A stretch of DNA of 64,000 nucleotides from Chryseobacterium cupriresistens (GTDB taxonomy: Bacteria > Bacteroidota > Bacteroidia > Flavobacteriales > Weeksellaceae). Positions 25,828 to 33,598 of the stretch are shown here, piece after piece. The notes beneath the pieces are model-generated. The model ran no database searches and had not been told where the DNA came from. It saw only the letters and a program-made list of their open reading frames with translations. The position numbers and the translations under genes were made by a program. The DNA lies in NCBI RefSeq assembly GCF_046614675.1, contig NZ_JBKKJT010000004.1, positions 124,001 to 188,000 on the forward strand, read 5' to 3'. How positions within the stretch are numbered: position 1 is the stretch's first letter; each line of letters opens with the position of its first letter.

Positions 25828-26757
25828 TTACGACTCGATTCTTTGTTTTTTAAACATGGCCGGATTATAATTGATCACAAAAACCCCAACAATAATAAGT
25901 ATGGCAGCAATGATGAATTTGGCAGAAATTTTTTCGTCAAGAATCAACCAGCTTAAAAAAATGGAAATTACCGTATTGATGTAAGCCAATATGGATACCT
26001 GAACCGGAGAAACCTTGGTCAATGCATAATGAAAAGCAAAAAATGCAGCTACAGAGCCGAAGCACGATAAATAAAGCATCGCAGAAATACTTTTCAGGCT
26101 CCAGTTTCCGAAGTTGTAGGTTTCTGAAAAAAGGAAGGCAAAAATAATCTGGATAATTCCCGCAAAGGCAAACTGGTAAAAGAGGTTCAGTGAGATATTT
26201 CCGCTTTGAATGTTCAGTTTTTTGGTGAAAATAGTTCCTGAAGCCCATCCTGCAATGGCAATGAATAAAAATAATATACCCAGCGCATAATCCGGGTTCT
26301 TTAAATCATTGATACCGTCCCAGAAAATAAAAAGAATGCCGCTGAAGCACAGAATAACTCCTGTAAAAGCCCGCCAGCTGAATTTCTGCAGACCTAAAGC
26401 CATACTTCCGAAAAATACCAGGATAGGAGAGCAGGCACTTATCAGTGAAGTAAGGCTGCTGGTGACTTCCTCTTCCGCCACTGTAGTCATTCCGTTTGCA
26501 ATCACAAGCATTAATAAAGAGAAGATCAACTGATACTTCAGACTTGTCCAGCCTATCCATTTGAATTCTTTTCTATAGGTAAGAATAAGGAACATGATAA
26601 TCGCTGCAAGAAATTGACGTATTCCTGCGACAAACCAGGCGGGTATTGTTTCTACCGCAACCCTTATCGATAAAAACGTAGTACCCCAGACAATAGCAAC
26701 GGTACATACAGCCAGTGTAAGTTTATAATCTTTCAATTTAATGTGGTGTAACAACAA
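25828..26757 (-). CDS. EamA/DMT superfamily transporter
   Basis: A 309-aa protein with ten hydrophobic helices in two EamA repeats. The first begins IVWGTTFLSIRVAVETIPAW and the second contains GWASGTIFTKKLN, both characteristic of drug/metabolite transporters. It probably exports amino acids or other small metabolites. There is no ATG at the front: the open frame begins with TTG codons. The first overlaps a minus-strand TATATTTG box at 26755-26762, so the TTG at 26736 (giving MKDYKLTLAV) is a better start. The C-terminus ends in a basic tail. Confidence 0.87.
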   Translation of the reverse strand: MLLHHIKLKDYKLTLAVCTVAIVWGTTFLSIRVAVETIPAWFVAGIRQFLAAIIMFLILTYRKEFKWIGWTSLKYQLIFSLLMLVIANGMTTVAEEEVTSSLTSLISACSPILVFFGSMALGLQKFSWRAFTGVILCFSGILFIFWDGINDLKNPDYALGILFLFIAIAGWASGTIFTKKLNIQSGNISLNLFYQFAFAGIIQIIFAFLFSETYNFGNWSLKSISAMLYLSCFGSVAAFFAFHYALTKVSPVQVSILAYINTVISIFLSWLILDEKISAKFIIAAILIIVGVFVINYNPAMFKKQRIES

Positions 26758-26762
26758 ATATA
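26755..26762 (-). promoter_or_regulatory. -7 box TATATTTG at the EamA gene start
   Basis: Minus-strand TAnnTTTG match that overlaps the first possible TTG start codon, arguing for the TTG 21 bases further on. Confidence 0.35.
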
Positions 26763-26964
26763 TCTATTTTCCCAGGAATTGTTATGGATACAGATGCTGT
26801 AATTTATAGGAGTACAGATGAAAAATCTGAGCCAACAAGATCTTTATTTATTCTTTACATTTTAAATGGAAGATCTATTGAAAGATTAAATTATTTTTAG
26901 GAATTATAATCATAAATCGTTTCCCGGATTTTTTGTAATTATTCCTCTTTACATTTTTATTTTT

Positions 26965-26972
26965 TATCTTTG
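26965..26972 (+). promoter_or_regulatory. -7 box TATCTTTG of purE
   Basis: Matches TAnnTTTG, 20 nt before the purE ATG. The rest of 26758-26964 is AT-rich and shows nothing else. Confidence 0.4.
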
Positions 26973-26992
26973 AACATCTAATAAAATTGAAG

Positions 26993-27496
26993 ATGGTAGG
27001 AATTATTATGGGCAGTCAGAGTGATCTGCCGATTATGGAACAGGCTGCAAATTTTCTTAAAAGCCTTGATATCCCTTATGAATTGACAGTAGTTTCAGCG
27101 CACAGAACTCCGGAAAGAATGTTCGATTATGCAAAAACTGCTAAGGAAAGAGGGCTGAAGGTCATTGTAGCCGGAGCAGGTGGAGCAGCACATCTTCCGG
27201 GGATGGTGGCGAGTTGTACTACACTTCCGGTAATCGGGGTTCCTATTTTGTCCAGTAATTCTATAGACGGATGGGACTCTGTTTTATCTATCCTTCAGAT
27301 GCCCGGTGGGATTCCGGTAGCTACCGTAGCTTTGAACGGAGCTTTGAATGCCGGGATTTTAGCTGCAAAAATTTTAGGAAGCGGTAATGAAGAAGTCGCT
27401 GCAAAACTTCAGAAATATCAGGATTCTTTAAAAGATAAAGTACTGGGAACGGTAGATGATATCAAAGCCCAGCATCCTAATTATTTTGACCAATAG
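26993..27496 (+). CDS. purE: N5-carboxyaminoimidazole ribonucleotide mutase
   Basis: Converts N5-CAIR to CAIR, the step after PurK in purine biosynthesis. GIIMGSQSDLPIME is the substrate-binding N-terminal loop, and SAHRTPERM holds the conserved His/Arg. GAGGAAHLPGMVA and GVPILSSNSIDGWDSVLSI are further class I PurE signatures. The length is 167 aa with the ATG at 26993; an in-frame TTG two codons earlier is less likely. The window therefore holds both purK and purE but in separate transcripts. Confidence 0.96.
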   Translation: MVGIIMGSQSDLPIMEQAANFLKSLDIPYELTVVSAHRTPERMFDYAKTAKERGLKVIVAGAGGAAHLPGMVASCTTLPVIGVPILSSNSIDGWDSVLSILQMPGGIPVATVALNGALNAGILAAKILGSGNEEVAAKLQKYQDSLKDKVLGTVDDIKAQHPNYFDQ

Positions 27497-27520
27497 ATTA
27501 TTTTTCAACTCAAAATAAAA

Positions 27521-27546
27521 GCCTCACTTTTCAGCGAGGCTTTTTA
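27521..27546. terminator. Bidirectional terminator between purE and the BspA-like gene
   Basis: GCCTCACTTTTCAGCGAGGC hairpin with A run before and T run after, between two convergent genes. Confidence 0.8.
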
Positions 27547-27548
27547 CT

Positions 27549-29108
27549 TTATTTTTTAATGAATTTTGAAGAGATGGTCTGATTTTTCAAAATGAGCTGT
27601 AAAATATAATTTCCTTTCGGTAATGATCCTACATTGATCATTTCTTTATTAGGATTTCCTTCCAGTACAAGCCTTCCACTTGCATCAAAAATTCTGTACT
27701 TTTTAATGTCACTTAGTCCTTCAATATGAATATCATCCACAGCGGGATTGGGATATAGTGAAAGTTTTTTATTCAGCCTGACTTCTGATGAGGACAGTAA
27801 ACAGTTTCCTACCGTATCACCCGACATCGTCCATCCTTTGCTGATGAGAATATTTCTTTTATCTGCGGCATTGGAAGCATAAGTCAAAGGGGTTACAATA
27901 TCTAAATCAACATTATTGGCAGTATCAGGATTATCTGCCCATGCTGCAAGTGTTTTACTGAAATTTTCACAATCTATTCCTGTCTGCATCAAAGCCTGGG
28001 CTCCGTTATTAACGCTGGCAAGATTCCAGCTTGCAAGGGAATGATTAAAATTGGGCGTTTCCTTAAGAATCTGGTCTATTCTGGTAACCTTGGTCATATC
28101 CCAGTTTTCCAGGGAATGACTATAGGCCGTGCAGCCATGAATAGCATGGGCCATATTGGTAATTTTAGACGTATTCCAATTATTTAAGGATTGATTGAAA
28201 CTGGAATCAAAATGGAACATAAAACGGATGTCTTCAAGGCTTGAGGTATCCCAGTTATCCATAGGCTGATTATAGTTTGGACAAAGAGCAAACATCCATT
28301 TCATATCCGTTACGCTCGAAACGTTCCAGTTGTTTAAGGTCTGGTTAAAATGTGCTCTTCCCGCAAACATAAAACTGAGATCAGTTGCAGAGGACATGTC
28401 CCAAGTATTAAAATAAGGAGGATTGAACTGATCAGAAACTGAGCTGATAACGGTGTCAAAGATCAAAGCAAACATAAATCTGAAATGCTTAACCTTAGAA
28501 GTATCCCAGTTTTGCATGGAGCTTGCGCCTGTAAAGCTTTTTGTACCATAAAACATATAAGAAGCATCTTCAACATTACTTAGATCGGGAATGTCTGTAG
28601 CAGTGATCTGAACAAGTTTACATTGGCTGAAGGCATTGTTCATCGATGTCCACACAATGTTTCCCCATTGTTCTATTTCCAGTATCTTATCAGCGCTTCC
28701 GTTGACCTGCCAGATCGGGAAAATCTGATCTGGAAGCTGAGTTTCCTGTACATCTCCGAATTTTATTTGTTGAAAAACGCCATTTCCGTTACTTACTTTT
28801 ACTCTGTACTTGGCATCATTTTTTTCTGCGATCGACGTACCGAAGTCGATAAGAACCTGTTTTGTGGAGGTTACGCCGAGGAGGGAACCGTTGTGTTGTG
28901 GATATCCTACTTCTTCCCAATAGATATCATAGTTTTCACCAATTCCTGGAAACCATATTTGTTGGGAACTTGCCTGATAGGGAGCACTTACAGTAATTGG
29001 CTGTGTTATCGTGGAAGCGGGTTTCCAGATCGTGATAAATTCATTCTGGGCTTTTGCTATGAAAATCAGTATCAGAAAAAAGAGTGTTGAGATTTTTTTT
29101 GATAGCAT
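27549..29108 (-). CDS. BspA-like (DUF285) surface protein with T9SS sorting domain
   Basis: A 519-aa secreted protein. Signal peptide (TLFFLILIFIAKAQ) is followed by a repeat-rich region of the DUF285/BspA leucine-rich type. Units repeat around the core FNQ-x-LNNWNxSxVTDMxxMF at roughly residues 190-390. The C-terminal ~75 residues are a type A sorting domain of the type IX secretion system (LYPNPAVDDIHIEG, FDASGRLVLEG, GNYILQL, KFIKK end). It is expected to be exported through T9SS and attached to the surface, where BspA-like proteins often mediate adhesion. A paralogue is encoded immediately upstream. Confidence 0.88.
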   Translation of the reverse strand: MLSKKISTLFFLILIFIAKAQNEFITIWKPASTITQPITVSAPYQASSQQIWFPGIGENYDIYWEEVGYPQHNGSLLGVTSTKQVLIDFGTSIAEKNDAKYRVKVSNGNGVFQQIKFGDVQETQLPDQIFPIWQVNGSADKILEIEQWGNIVWTSMNNAFSQCKLVQITATDIPDLSNVEDASYMFYGTKSFTGASSMQNWDTSKVKHFRFMFALIFDTVISSVSDQFNPPYFNTWDMSSATDLSFMFAGRAHFNQTLNNWNVSSVTDMKWMFALCPNYNQPMDNWDTSSLEDIRFMFHFDSSFNQSLNNWNTSKITNMAHAIHGCTAYSHSLENWDMTKVTRIDQILKETPNFNHSLASWNLASVNNGAQALMQTGIDCENFSKTLAAWADNPDTANNVDLDIVTPLTYASNAADKRNILISKGWTMSGDTVGNCLLSSSEVRLNKKLSLYPNPAVDDIHIEGLSDIKKYRIFDASGRLVLEGNPNKEMINVGSLPKGNYILQLILKNQTISSKFIKK

Positions 29109-29124
29109 ATAGGGAAAATTATGG

Positions 29125-30684
29125 TTATTTTTTAATGAATTTTGAAGAAACCGTTTTTTCTTTCATGACAAGTTGTATCATATAATTTCCTTTTGGCAGA
29201 GTGCTTACATTGATGATATCATTATTAGGATTTCCTTCTTTTACAAGTCTTCCGCTGGCATCATAAATTTTATATGCCTTAATATCAGCTATTCCATCAA
29301 TGTGAATATCATCCACTGCAGGGTTAGGATAAAGCAGAGGCTTTTTGTTCAGCTTTATATCCGATAAAGATAATAAGCAGCTTCCTGGAGTATCACCTAC
29401 AAATGACCACCCTTTATTGATCAGAATATCTCTTTTGTCTGATACATTGGGAGCATATTTTAGTACTGTTAAGGAACCTAATGAGATATTGTTCGCTGTA
29501 TTCGGATTGTCTGCCCATCCGATGAGTGTTTTGCTGTAATTTTCACAATTAAGTCCTGACAGTGTTAAAGAGCCTGCACCATTAATAAGTGAAACCAAAT
29601 TCCAGTTTCCTAATGGCTGATTGTAATTCGTTGCACCATTCAGTATATCATCGATTCTCTTTACTTTAGTCATGTCCCAATTTTCTAAAGACTGATTAAA
29701 GGATGTACAGCCATGAAATATATGCGCCATATTGGTCACTTTGGAAGTATTCCAGTTTAATGGCTGATTGAAAACAGGAATCATGTGAAGCATAAAGTGC
29801 ATATCTTCAAGATTTGAGGTATCCCAGTTATCCAGACGTTGATTGAAACTTAAACACTGGCCAAACATCCAGCTCATATCGGTCACCTTGGAAACATCCC
29901 AGCTATTAAGAGACTGGTTGAAGACAGTTCTGTTTCCAAACATATAGCTGAGGTTGGTAGCAGAAGACATATTCCAGCTGTCAAGATAAGGCGGGTTGAA
30001 TTGCTCAGTCAGCCCGGCTGCTGGGGGCGTATCAAATAAAAGTGAAAACATAAAGCTGAAATTCTTAATTTTCGATGTATCCCAGTTTTGCATAGAACTG
30101 GCACCCTTAAAGCTGGTTGTGCCATAAAACATGAAAGAAGCATCTTCCACATTATTAAGATTGGGGGTATCGGTTGCTGTAAGCTCCATAAGCCTGCACA
30201 GACTGAAGGCTCCGTTCATAGTAGTCCATGAAATATTACCCCATTGTTCTATTTCCAGTATTTTATCTGAACTTCCGTTGATCTGCCAGATAGGAATGAT
30301 TTGCTCAGGACCAGGAAACAATTGAGCAGTTCCGAATTTTATCTGCCTGAACATTCCGTTACCATTCGTAACTTTTACCCTGTATTTGGCATCATTTTTT
30401 TCTGCGATCGACGTACCGAAGTCGATAAGAACCTGTTTTGTGGATGTTACGTCGATGAGTGAGCCGTTGTGTTGCGGATAGCCTACTTCCTCCCAGTAAA
30501 TATCATAATTATCACCAATTCCGGGAAACCATATTTGCTGTGTAGTTGCCTGATAGGGAGCATCTACATTTACCGCCGGTAATACAGTAGAGGCCGGCTT
30601 CCAGATAGTAATAAATTCATCCTGAGCCTTCACAAAGAAGACCAGCATAAAAAAAAATAATGTTGGAATTTTTTTTAAAGTCAT
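29125..30684 (-). CDS. BspA-like (DUF285) surface protein with T9SS sorting domain, paralogue
   Basis: About 519 aa, closely similar along its whole length to the product of the next gene (27549), from which it is separated by 16 bases. It has the same signal peptide type (PTLFFFMLVFFVKAQ), the same DUF285 repeats (for example SLNSWDVSKVTDMSWMFGQC) and the same T9SS type A C-terminus ending KFIKK. One repeat is one residue shorter than its counterpart (FNQPLNWNTSKVTN). An ATG three codons upstream, at 30693, is possible, but alignment with the paralogue favours 30684. Tandem duplication followed by divergence is the simplest origin. Confidence 0.87.
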   Translation of the reverse strand: MTLKKIPTLFFFMLVFFVKAQDEFITIWKPASTVLPAVNVDAPYQATTQQIWFPGIGDNYDIYWEEVGYPQHNGSLIDVTSTKQVLIDFGTSIAEKNDAKYRVKVTNGNGMFRQIKFGTAQLFPGPEQIIPIWQINGSSDKILEIEQWGNISWTTMNGAFSLCRLMELTATDTPNLNNVEDASFMFYGTTSFKGASSMQNWDTSKIKNFSFMFSLLFDTPPAAGLTEQFNPPYLDSWNMSSATNLSYMFGNRTVFNQSLNSWDVSKVTDMSWMFGQCLSFNQRLDNWDTSNLEDMHFMLHMIPVFNQPLNWNTSKVTNMAHIFHGCTSFNQSLENWDMTKVKRIDDILNGATNYNQPLGNWNLVSLINGAGSLTLSGLNCENYSKTLIGWADNPNTANNISLGSLTVLKYAPNVSDKRDILINKGWSFVGDTPGSCLLSLSDIKLNKKPLLYPNPAVDDIHIDGIADIKAYKIYDASGRLVKEGNPNNDIINVSTLPKGNYMIQLVMKEKTVSSKFIKK

Positions 30685-30693
30685 GTTTATCAT

Positions 30694-30990
30694 TTTATGG
30701 GTATTAGTTGTTGTCTTTGGCTATTGTTTAATAATGGGGAGGAGAGATTCTCTTATCCGTCTTAACTTGTTGCTGAACGATATGGAATTATGATCATGTT
30801 CCTATATGACTTTACCGGATGTGTTTTTTGTGAAATGAAATGATAATATATGGGAAAAAAGTGAAAGTTTTCGTGCATGTCATTAGTTTGTGAAATAAGC
30901 AATGCTAAAATAATAAAAACTTAATATATTTTCAACTTAAATGTAAAATTTATAGTATTTTATAAATTTTAATGAATTTGTGTAAATAAA
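30694..30990. other. AT-rich spacer upstream of the BspA-like pair
   Basis: About 300 bases without a gene between the BspA-like operon and yiaA. It must contain the BspA promoter, but I could not identify a convincing TAnnTTTG box on the minus strand. No repeats were noticed. Confidence 0.3.
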
Positions 30991-31014
30991 AAAACTCTCC
31001 GTTTTGGAGAGTTT
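30991..31014 (-). terminator. Terminator of yiaA
   Basis: AAACTCTCC-GTTT-TGGAGAGTTT hairpin with a T run on the minus strand just after the stop codon. Confidence 0.75.
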
Positions 31015-31017
31015 GCT

Positions 31018-31410
31018 TTATTCCTGAATCATATTATCACGGGTGTTTTTCTGCACTGCGATGGCTCCGAAGAGAGCCAGTAAAAAGGCAAAGGCATAAA
31101 AACCTTTTTCACTTGGAAGGATGGTGGCATTCCAAAGTCCGATGGCCAGTAGTACAATCGATGATAATGTTGCAAACCAGCAGATTCCATAATAAATATC
31201 GGTTACCTGAATGTTTTCTAATCTGTCACGTACTGCTTTCTGTAACGAAACCACAGCAAATAAGCCATAAAGAAGGATGGTGAAATAATATCCTTTCTCA
31301 TTCAGCAGCATTTCTGCTCTTGCAAGACCGACAATAAAGCCTATCATTCCTGCTCCCAATGCTACCCACGACGCAGCCACAAATGCATTCGATACTCTTT
31401 GTTTTTTCAT
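31018..31410 (-). CDS. yiaA: YiaA/YiaB family inner membrane protein
   Basis: A 130-aa membrane protein made of two repeats of the YiaA/B unit, each with two helices. First: AASWVALGAGMIGFIVGLARAE, cut here by a KGYYFTILLYGLFAVVSLQKA helix. Second: WFATLSSIVLLAIGLWNA followed by KGFYAFAFLLALFGAIAVQK. The repeated motif G-L-x-N/R-A...EKG(Y/F)Y is diagnostic. In E. coli the family is an inner membrane protein of unknown function. Confidence 0.9.
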   Translation of the reverse strand: MKKQRVSNAFVAASWVALGAGMIGFIVGLARAEMLLNEKGYYFTILLYGLFAVVSLQKAVRDRLENIQVTDIYYGICWFATLSSIVLLAIGLWNATILPSEKGFYAFAFLLALFGAIAVQKNTRDNMIQE

Positions 31411-31638
31411 AGTTTAATGTTTTATTTAAGAGGGCTAAGATATTCATTTTTTATAAATAGAGCTGTGACAAAGGAAAAATATGGGAAAAATACTGGATAG
31501 AAGGATGAAGTAGGTGTATGTTTCAGGCTCCCTTCGTCTAAACTCAGGATATCACCCGTTACTATTGAATAATATAAATCTATTCATCATTCATCACTCA
31601 TCACTCATCATTTATCAATTATAATTCATCATCTTCTC

Positions 31639-31747
31639 CTAGCCCCGATAGCAGCGTTTACCCCGAAGCATGAGTGGGAGAGTTGGTGGGTAAGAGGCTG
31701 GGGCAGGTTGGAGCGAGGAGTATGAGCGGATAGCGGGAATCAGCTCA
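31639..31747. other. Candidate structured intergenic element (AGCCCCGATAG ... GCGGATAGCGGGA)
   Basis: The spacer contains CTAGCCCCGATAGCAGCG and, about 80 bases on, GAGCGGATAGCGGGAATCAG. These flanking words are ones I recall as recurrent in flavobacterial intergenic regions, and they may resemble the Flavo-1 RNA motif. The CCCCG and CGGG parts could pair. Just before it lies a low-complexity run of ATTCATCATTCATC words (31580-31635). Identification as an RNA is a hypothesis. Confidence 0.3.
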
Positions 31748-31750
31748 TAA

Positions 31751-31773
31751 AAAAACTCTCCAAAATGGAGAGC
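31751..31773 (-). terminator. Terminator of the lipoprotein gene at 31780
   Basis: CTCTCCAAAATGGAGAG hairpin preceded on the plus strand by seven A, giving a T run on the minus strand, 7 bases after the stop codon. Confidence 0.75.
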
Positions 31774-31779
31774 CTTGTT

Positions 31780-32577
31780 TTACAGAGTGATATATTCGTA
31801 AGTATATTTTGCATAATCATTATTATCCAGTTTTACCATGACCTGAGTTGGCAGTTGATTACTATTATATTCTATCTGATAGGTAAAATTCATAATTTGA
31901 CTCCAGTTTCCAGTGCCATCTTTGCCACTTATTTTTACTGTGGTATAATTATTTTGACTTAAAAACTCTGCTCCTCCCATAATCATTCTAAAATATTTGC
32001 CCATCAAAGAATAGGGATTTACCTTATTATCATATGAAAATTCTTTTTTATTAGTATGTGGACCGCCGATACCATCACTAACCGAAATTTCTTCCGAAAC
32101 ATTATCACCACTATAAGTATATGACATGGTAGACGGAATGGGACAACTGGAAGACTCACAAGTAGAAGTAGCAGTAACTTTACCATAAGTATAAGTCATT
32201 GTTGTATTATAGTGAGTATCTGGATCTATTTTCTTGATCATCGTAAGCTGATCACCATTATAAGTAAAGGTTTTATAATAAGCTACGGTACCATCTGCTT
32301 TCTGGTAAGTGATTTTTGAAGGTTTTCCGGCACCATCATATTCCAGAACGGAGGTTGTAGTTTCTGATGTAATTTTAAGTAATTGTTTCTGACTGTTATA
32401 ATCTAATTTTGTAATACTGGTGTGCGGCCCGGAGGGACTTGTATAATAAACTGTAGTGACTTTACTTAATAATATTTGAGAATCAGAAGGATTGGGTTCA
32501 TTATTTTCGTCATTATTGCTACTGCAGTTGAGGAATAAAAATGAGCTCATCAACCCGATAAATAATTGGTTTTTCAT
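31780..32577 (-). CDS. Lipoprotein with YD-like beta repeats, copy 2
   Basis: A 265-aa lipoprotein: signal GLMSSFLFLNC with lipobox Cys near residue 18, then an Asn/Ser-rich linker (SSNNDENNEPNPSD). The mature part is a run of short beta-hairpin units such as LDYNSQKQLLKITSET, LEYDGAGKPSKITYQ and FTYNGDQLTMIKK. These resemble the YD/RHS-like repeats found in many Bacteroidetes surface lipoproteins. Function unknown. It is a tandem paralogue of the gene at 32698, sharing the ends LSKVT and YTYEYIT. Confidence 0.78.
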   Translation of the reverse strand: MKNQLFIGLMSSFLFLNCSSNNDENNEPNPSDSQILLSKVTTVYYTSPSGPHTSITKLDYNSQKQLLKITSETTTSVLEYDGAGKPSKITYQKADGTVAYYKTFTYNGDQLTMIKKIDPDTHYNTTMTYTYGKVTATSTCESSSCPIPSTMSYTYSGDNVSEEISVSDGIGGPHTNKKEFSYDNKVNPYSLMGKYFRMIMGGAEFLSQNNYTTVKISGKDGTGNWSQIMNFTYQIEYNSNQLPTQVMVKLDNNDYAKYTYEYITL

Positions 32578-32660
32578 GTATTTAAAAGTTTTATTAAATA
32601 AGGATTAAATATATTCATTATTTATAAAAACAGGCTTAATTGATGACGAATATATCAGAT

Positions 32661-32690
32661 AAAAAAACTCTCCAAATTTTGAAGAGTTAA
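32661..32690 (-). terminator. Terminator of the lipoprotein gene at 32698
   Basis: AACTCTCCAAATTTTGAAGAGTT hairpin (one imperfect pair) with an A run on the left, so a T run on the minus strand. Confidence 0.65.
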
Positions 32691-32697
32691 AGCCTTA

Positions 32698-33495
32698 TTA
32701 TTGAGTGATATATTCGTAAGTATACTTCGCTGAAAGATTTCCGTTGGCTTCTTTTGAAATCACCTCAGTAGGATAACCAGCGCTGTTGTATTGAATGGTG
32801 GAAGTTCGGGTTTGATTTTGTGTCCAGACTCCATTACTTTTATAGCTGATTTTTTCCGACAGATAATTGTTTTGACTTACAGCGTAGGCTCTTCCCATCA
32901 TAATTTTTAAATATTTGTTGATATTGATGTATGGGTTCTGTTTATCATCATATGAGTAAACAATTTTTGTGCTGTAGCTGGATCCTCCACCTTCTGAAAT
33001 TTCTGTTGAAATATTGTTTCCATCATAAGTATAAGTATCCACGATGGGGTTGGAACAGGCTGGTGACTGGCAAAGAGATGAAGAAATTACCTGTCCGTTG
33101 GTATTATAATTATAAGTAATGGTTCTGTTATAATCCGGATTAGTAGTATAAATGGCTTTAACCGTCGTAAGCAGATCTCCATTGTAACTATATGCTGAGT
33201 AATAGTCTACCGTACCATCTGGTTTATAATATGTGGTTTTAGTTGGTTTTCCGTTACTGTATTCAAACTTGGAAGTTCCTAAAGCTGACGATGTTTTGAT
33301 AAGTTCACCCTGATTATTGTATTCCAGAGTTTGTATGCTTGTCTGCGGCTGCAATGGATTGTCATAATAAACTATTGTGACTTTGCTTAATAATACTTTA
33401 GAAGAGGTATTGTTTCCCTCATTATCATCATTACTGCTGCAGCTGTTAAAGAAGATTACAGAGCCCGCGAGCCCCAGAAATAAGAATTTTTTCAT
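32698..33495 (-). CDS. Lipoprotein with YD-like beta repeats, copy 1
   Basis: A 265-aa lipoprotein with signal FLGLAGSVIFFNSC and an acidic/Asn linker, then YD-like units (LEYNNQGELIKTSS, FEYSNGKPTKTTYYKPDG, YSYNGDLLTTVK, YSYDDKQNPYINI). It is the same length as the neighbouring paralogue and similar throughout. Probably anchored in the outer membrane. Each copy has its own terminator and this one has its own -7 box at 33513, so they are separate transcripts. Confidence 0.78.
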   Translation of the reverse strand: MKKFLFLGLAGSVIFFNSCSSNDDNEGNNTSSKVLLSKVTIVYYDNPLQPQTSIQTLEYNNQGELIKTSSALGTSKFEYSNGKPTKTTYYKPDGTVDYYSAYSYNGDLLTTVKAIYTTNPDYNRTITYNYNTNGQVISSSLCQSPACSNPIVDTYTYDGNNISTEISEGGGSSYSTKIVYSYDDKQNPYININKYLKIMMGRAYAVSQNNYLSEKISYKSNGVWTQNQTRTSTIQYNSAGYPTEVISKEANGNLSAKYTYEYITQ

Positions 33496-33512
33496 GTTAT
33501 TTTTTTAGGGGA

Positions 33513-33520
33513 CAAAAATA
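33513..33520 (-). promoter_or_regulatory. -7 box TATTTTTG of the lipoprotein at 32698
   Basis: Minus-strand TAnnTTTG match ending 17 nt before the ATG. Confidence 0.4.
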
Positions 33521-33542
33521 ACGAATGCTTTATTTCTCCGCA

Positions 33543-33575
33543 TAAAAAAATCCCACTATCTTACCAATAGCGGGA
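33543..33575 (-). terminator. Terminator of ahcY
   Basis: ATCCCACTAT and ATAGCGGGAT pair around a short loop, with seven A on the left side that become a T run on the minus strand. Confidence 0.75.
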
Positions 33576-33598
33576 TCATATCATGTTTTATTAAGATC

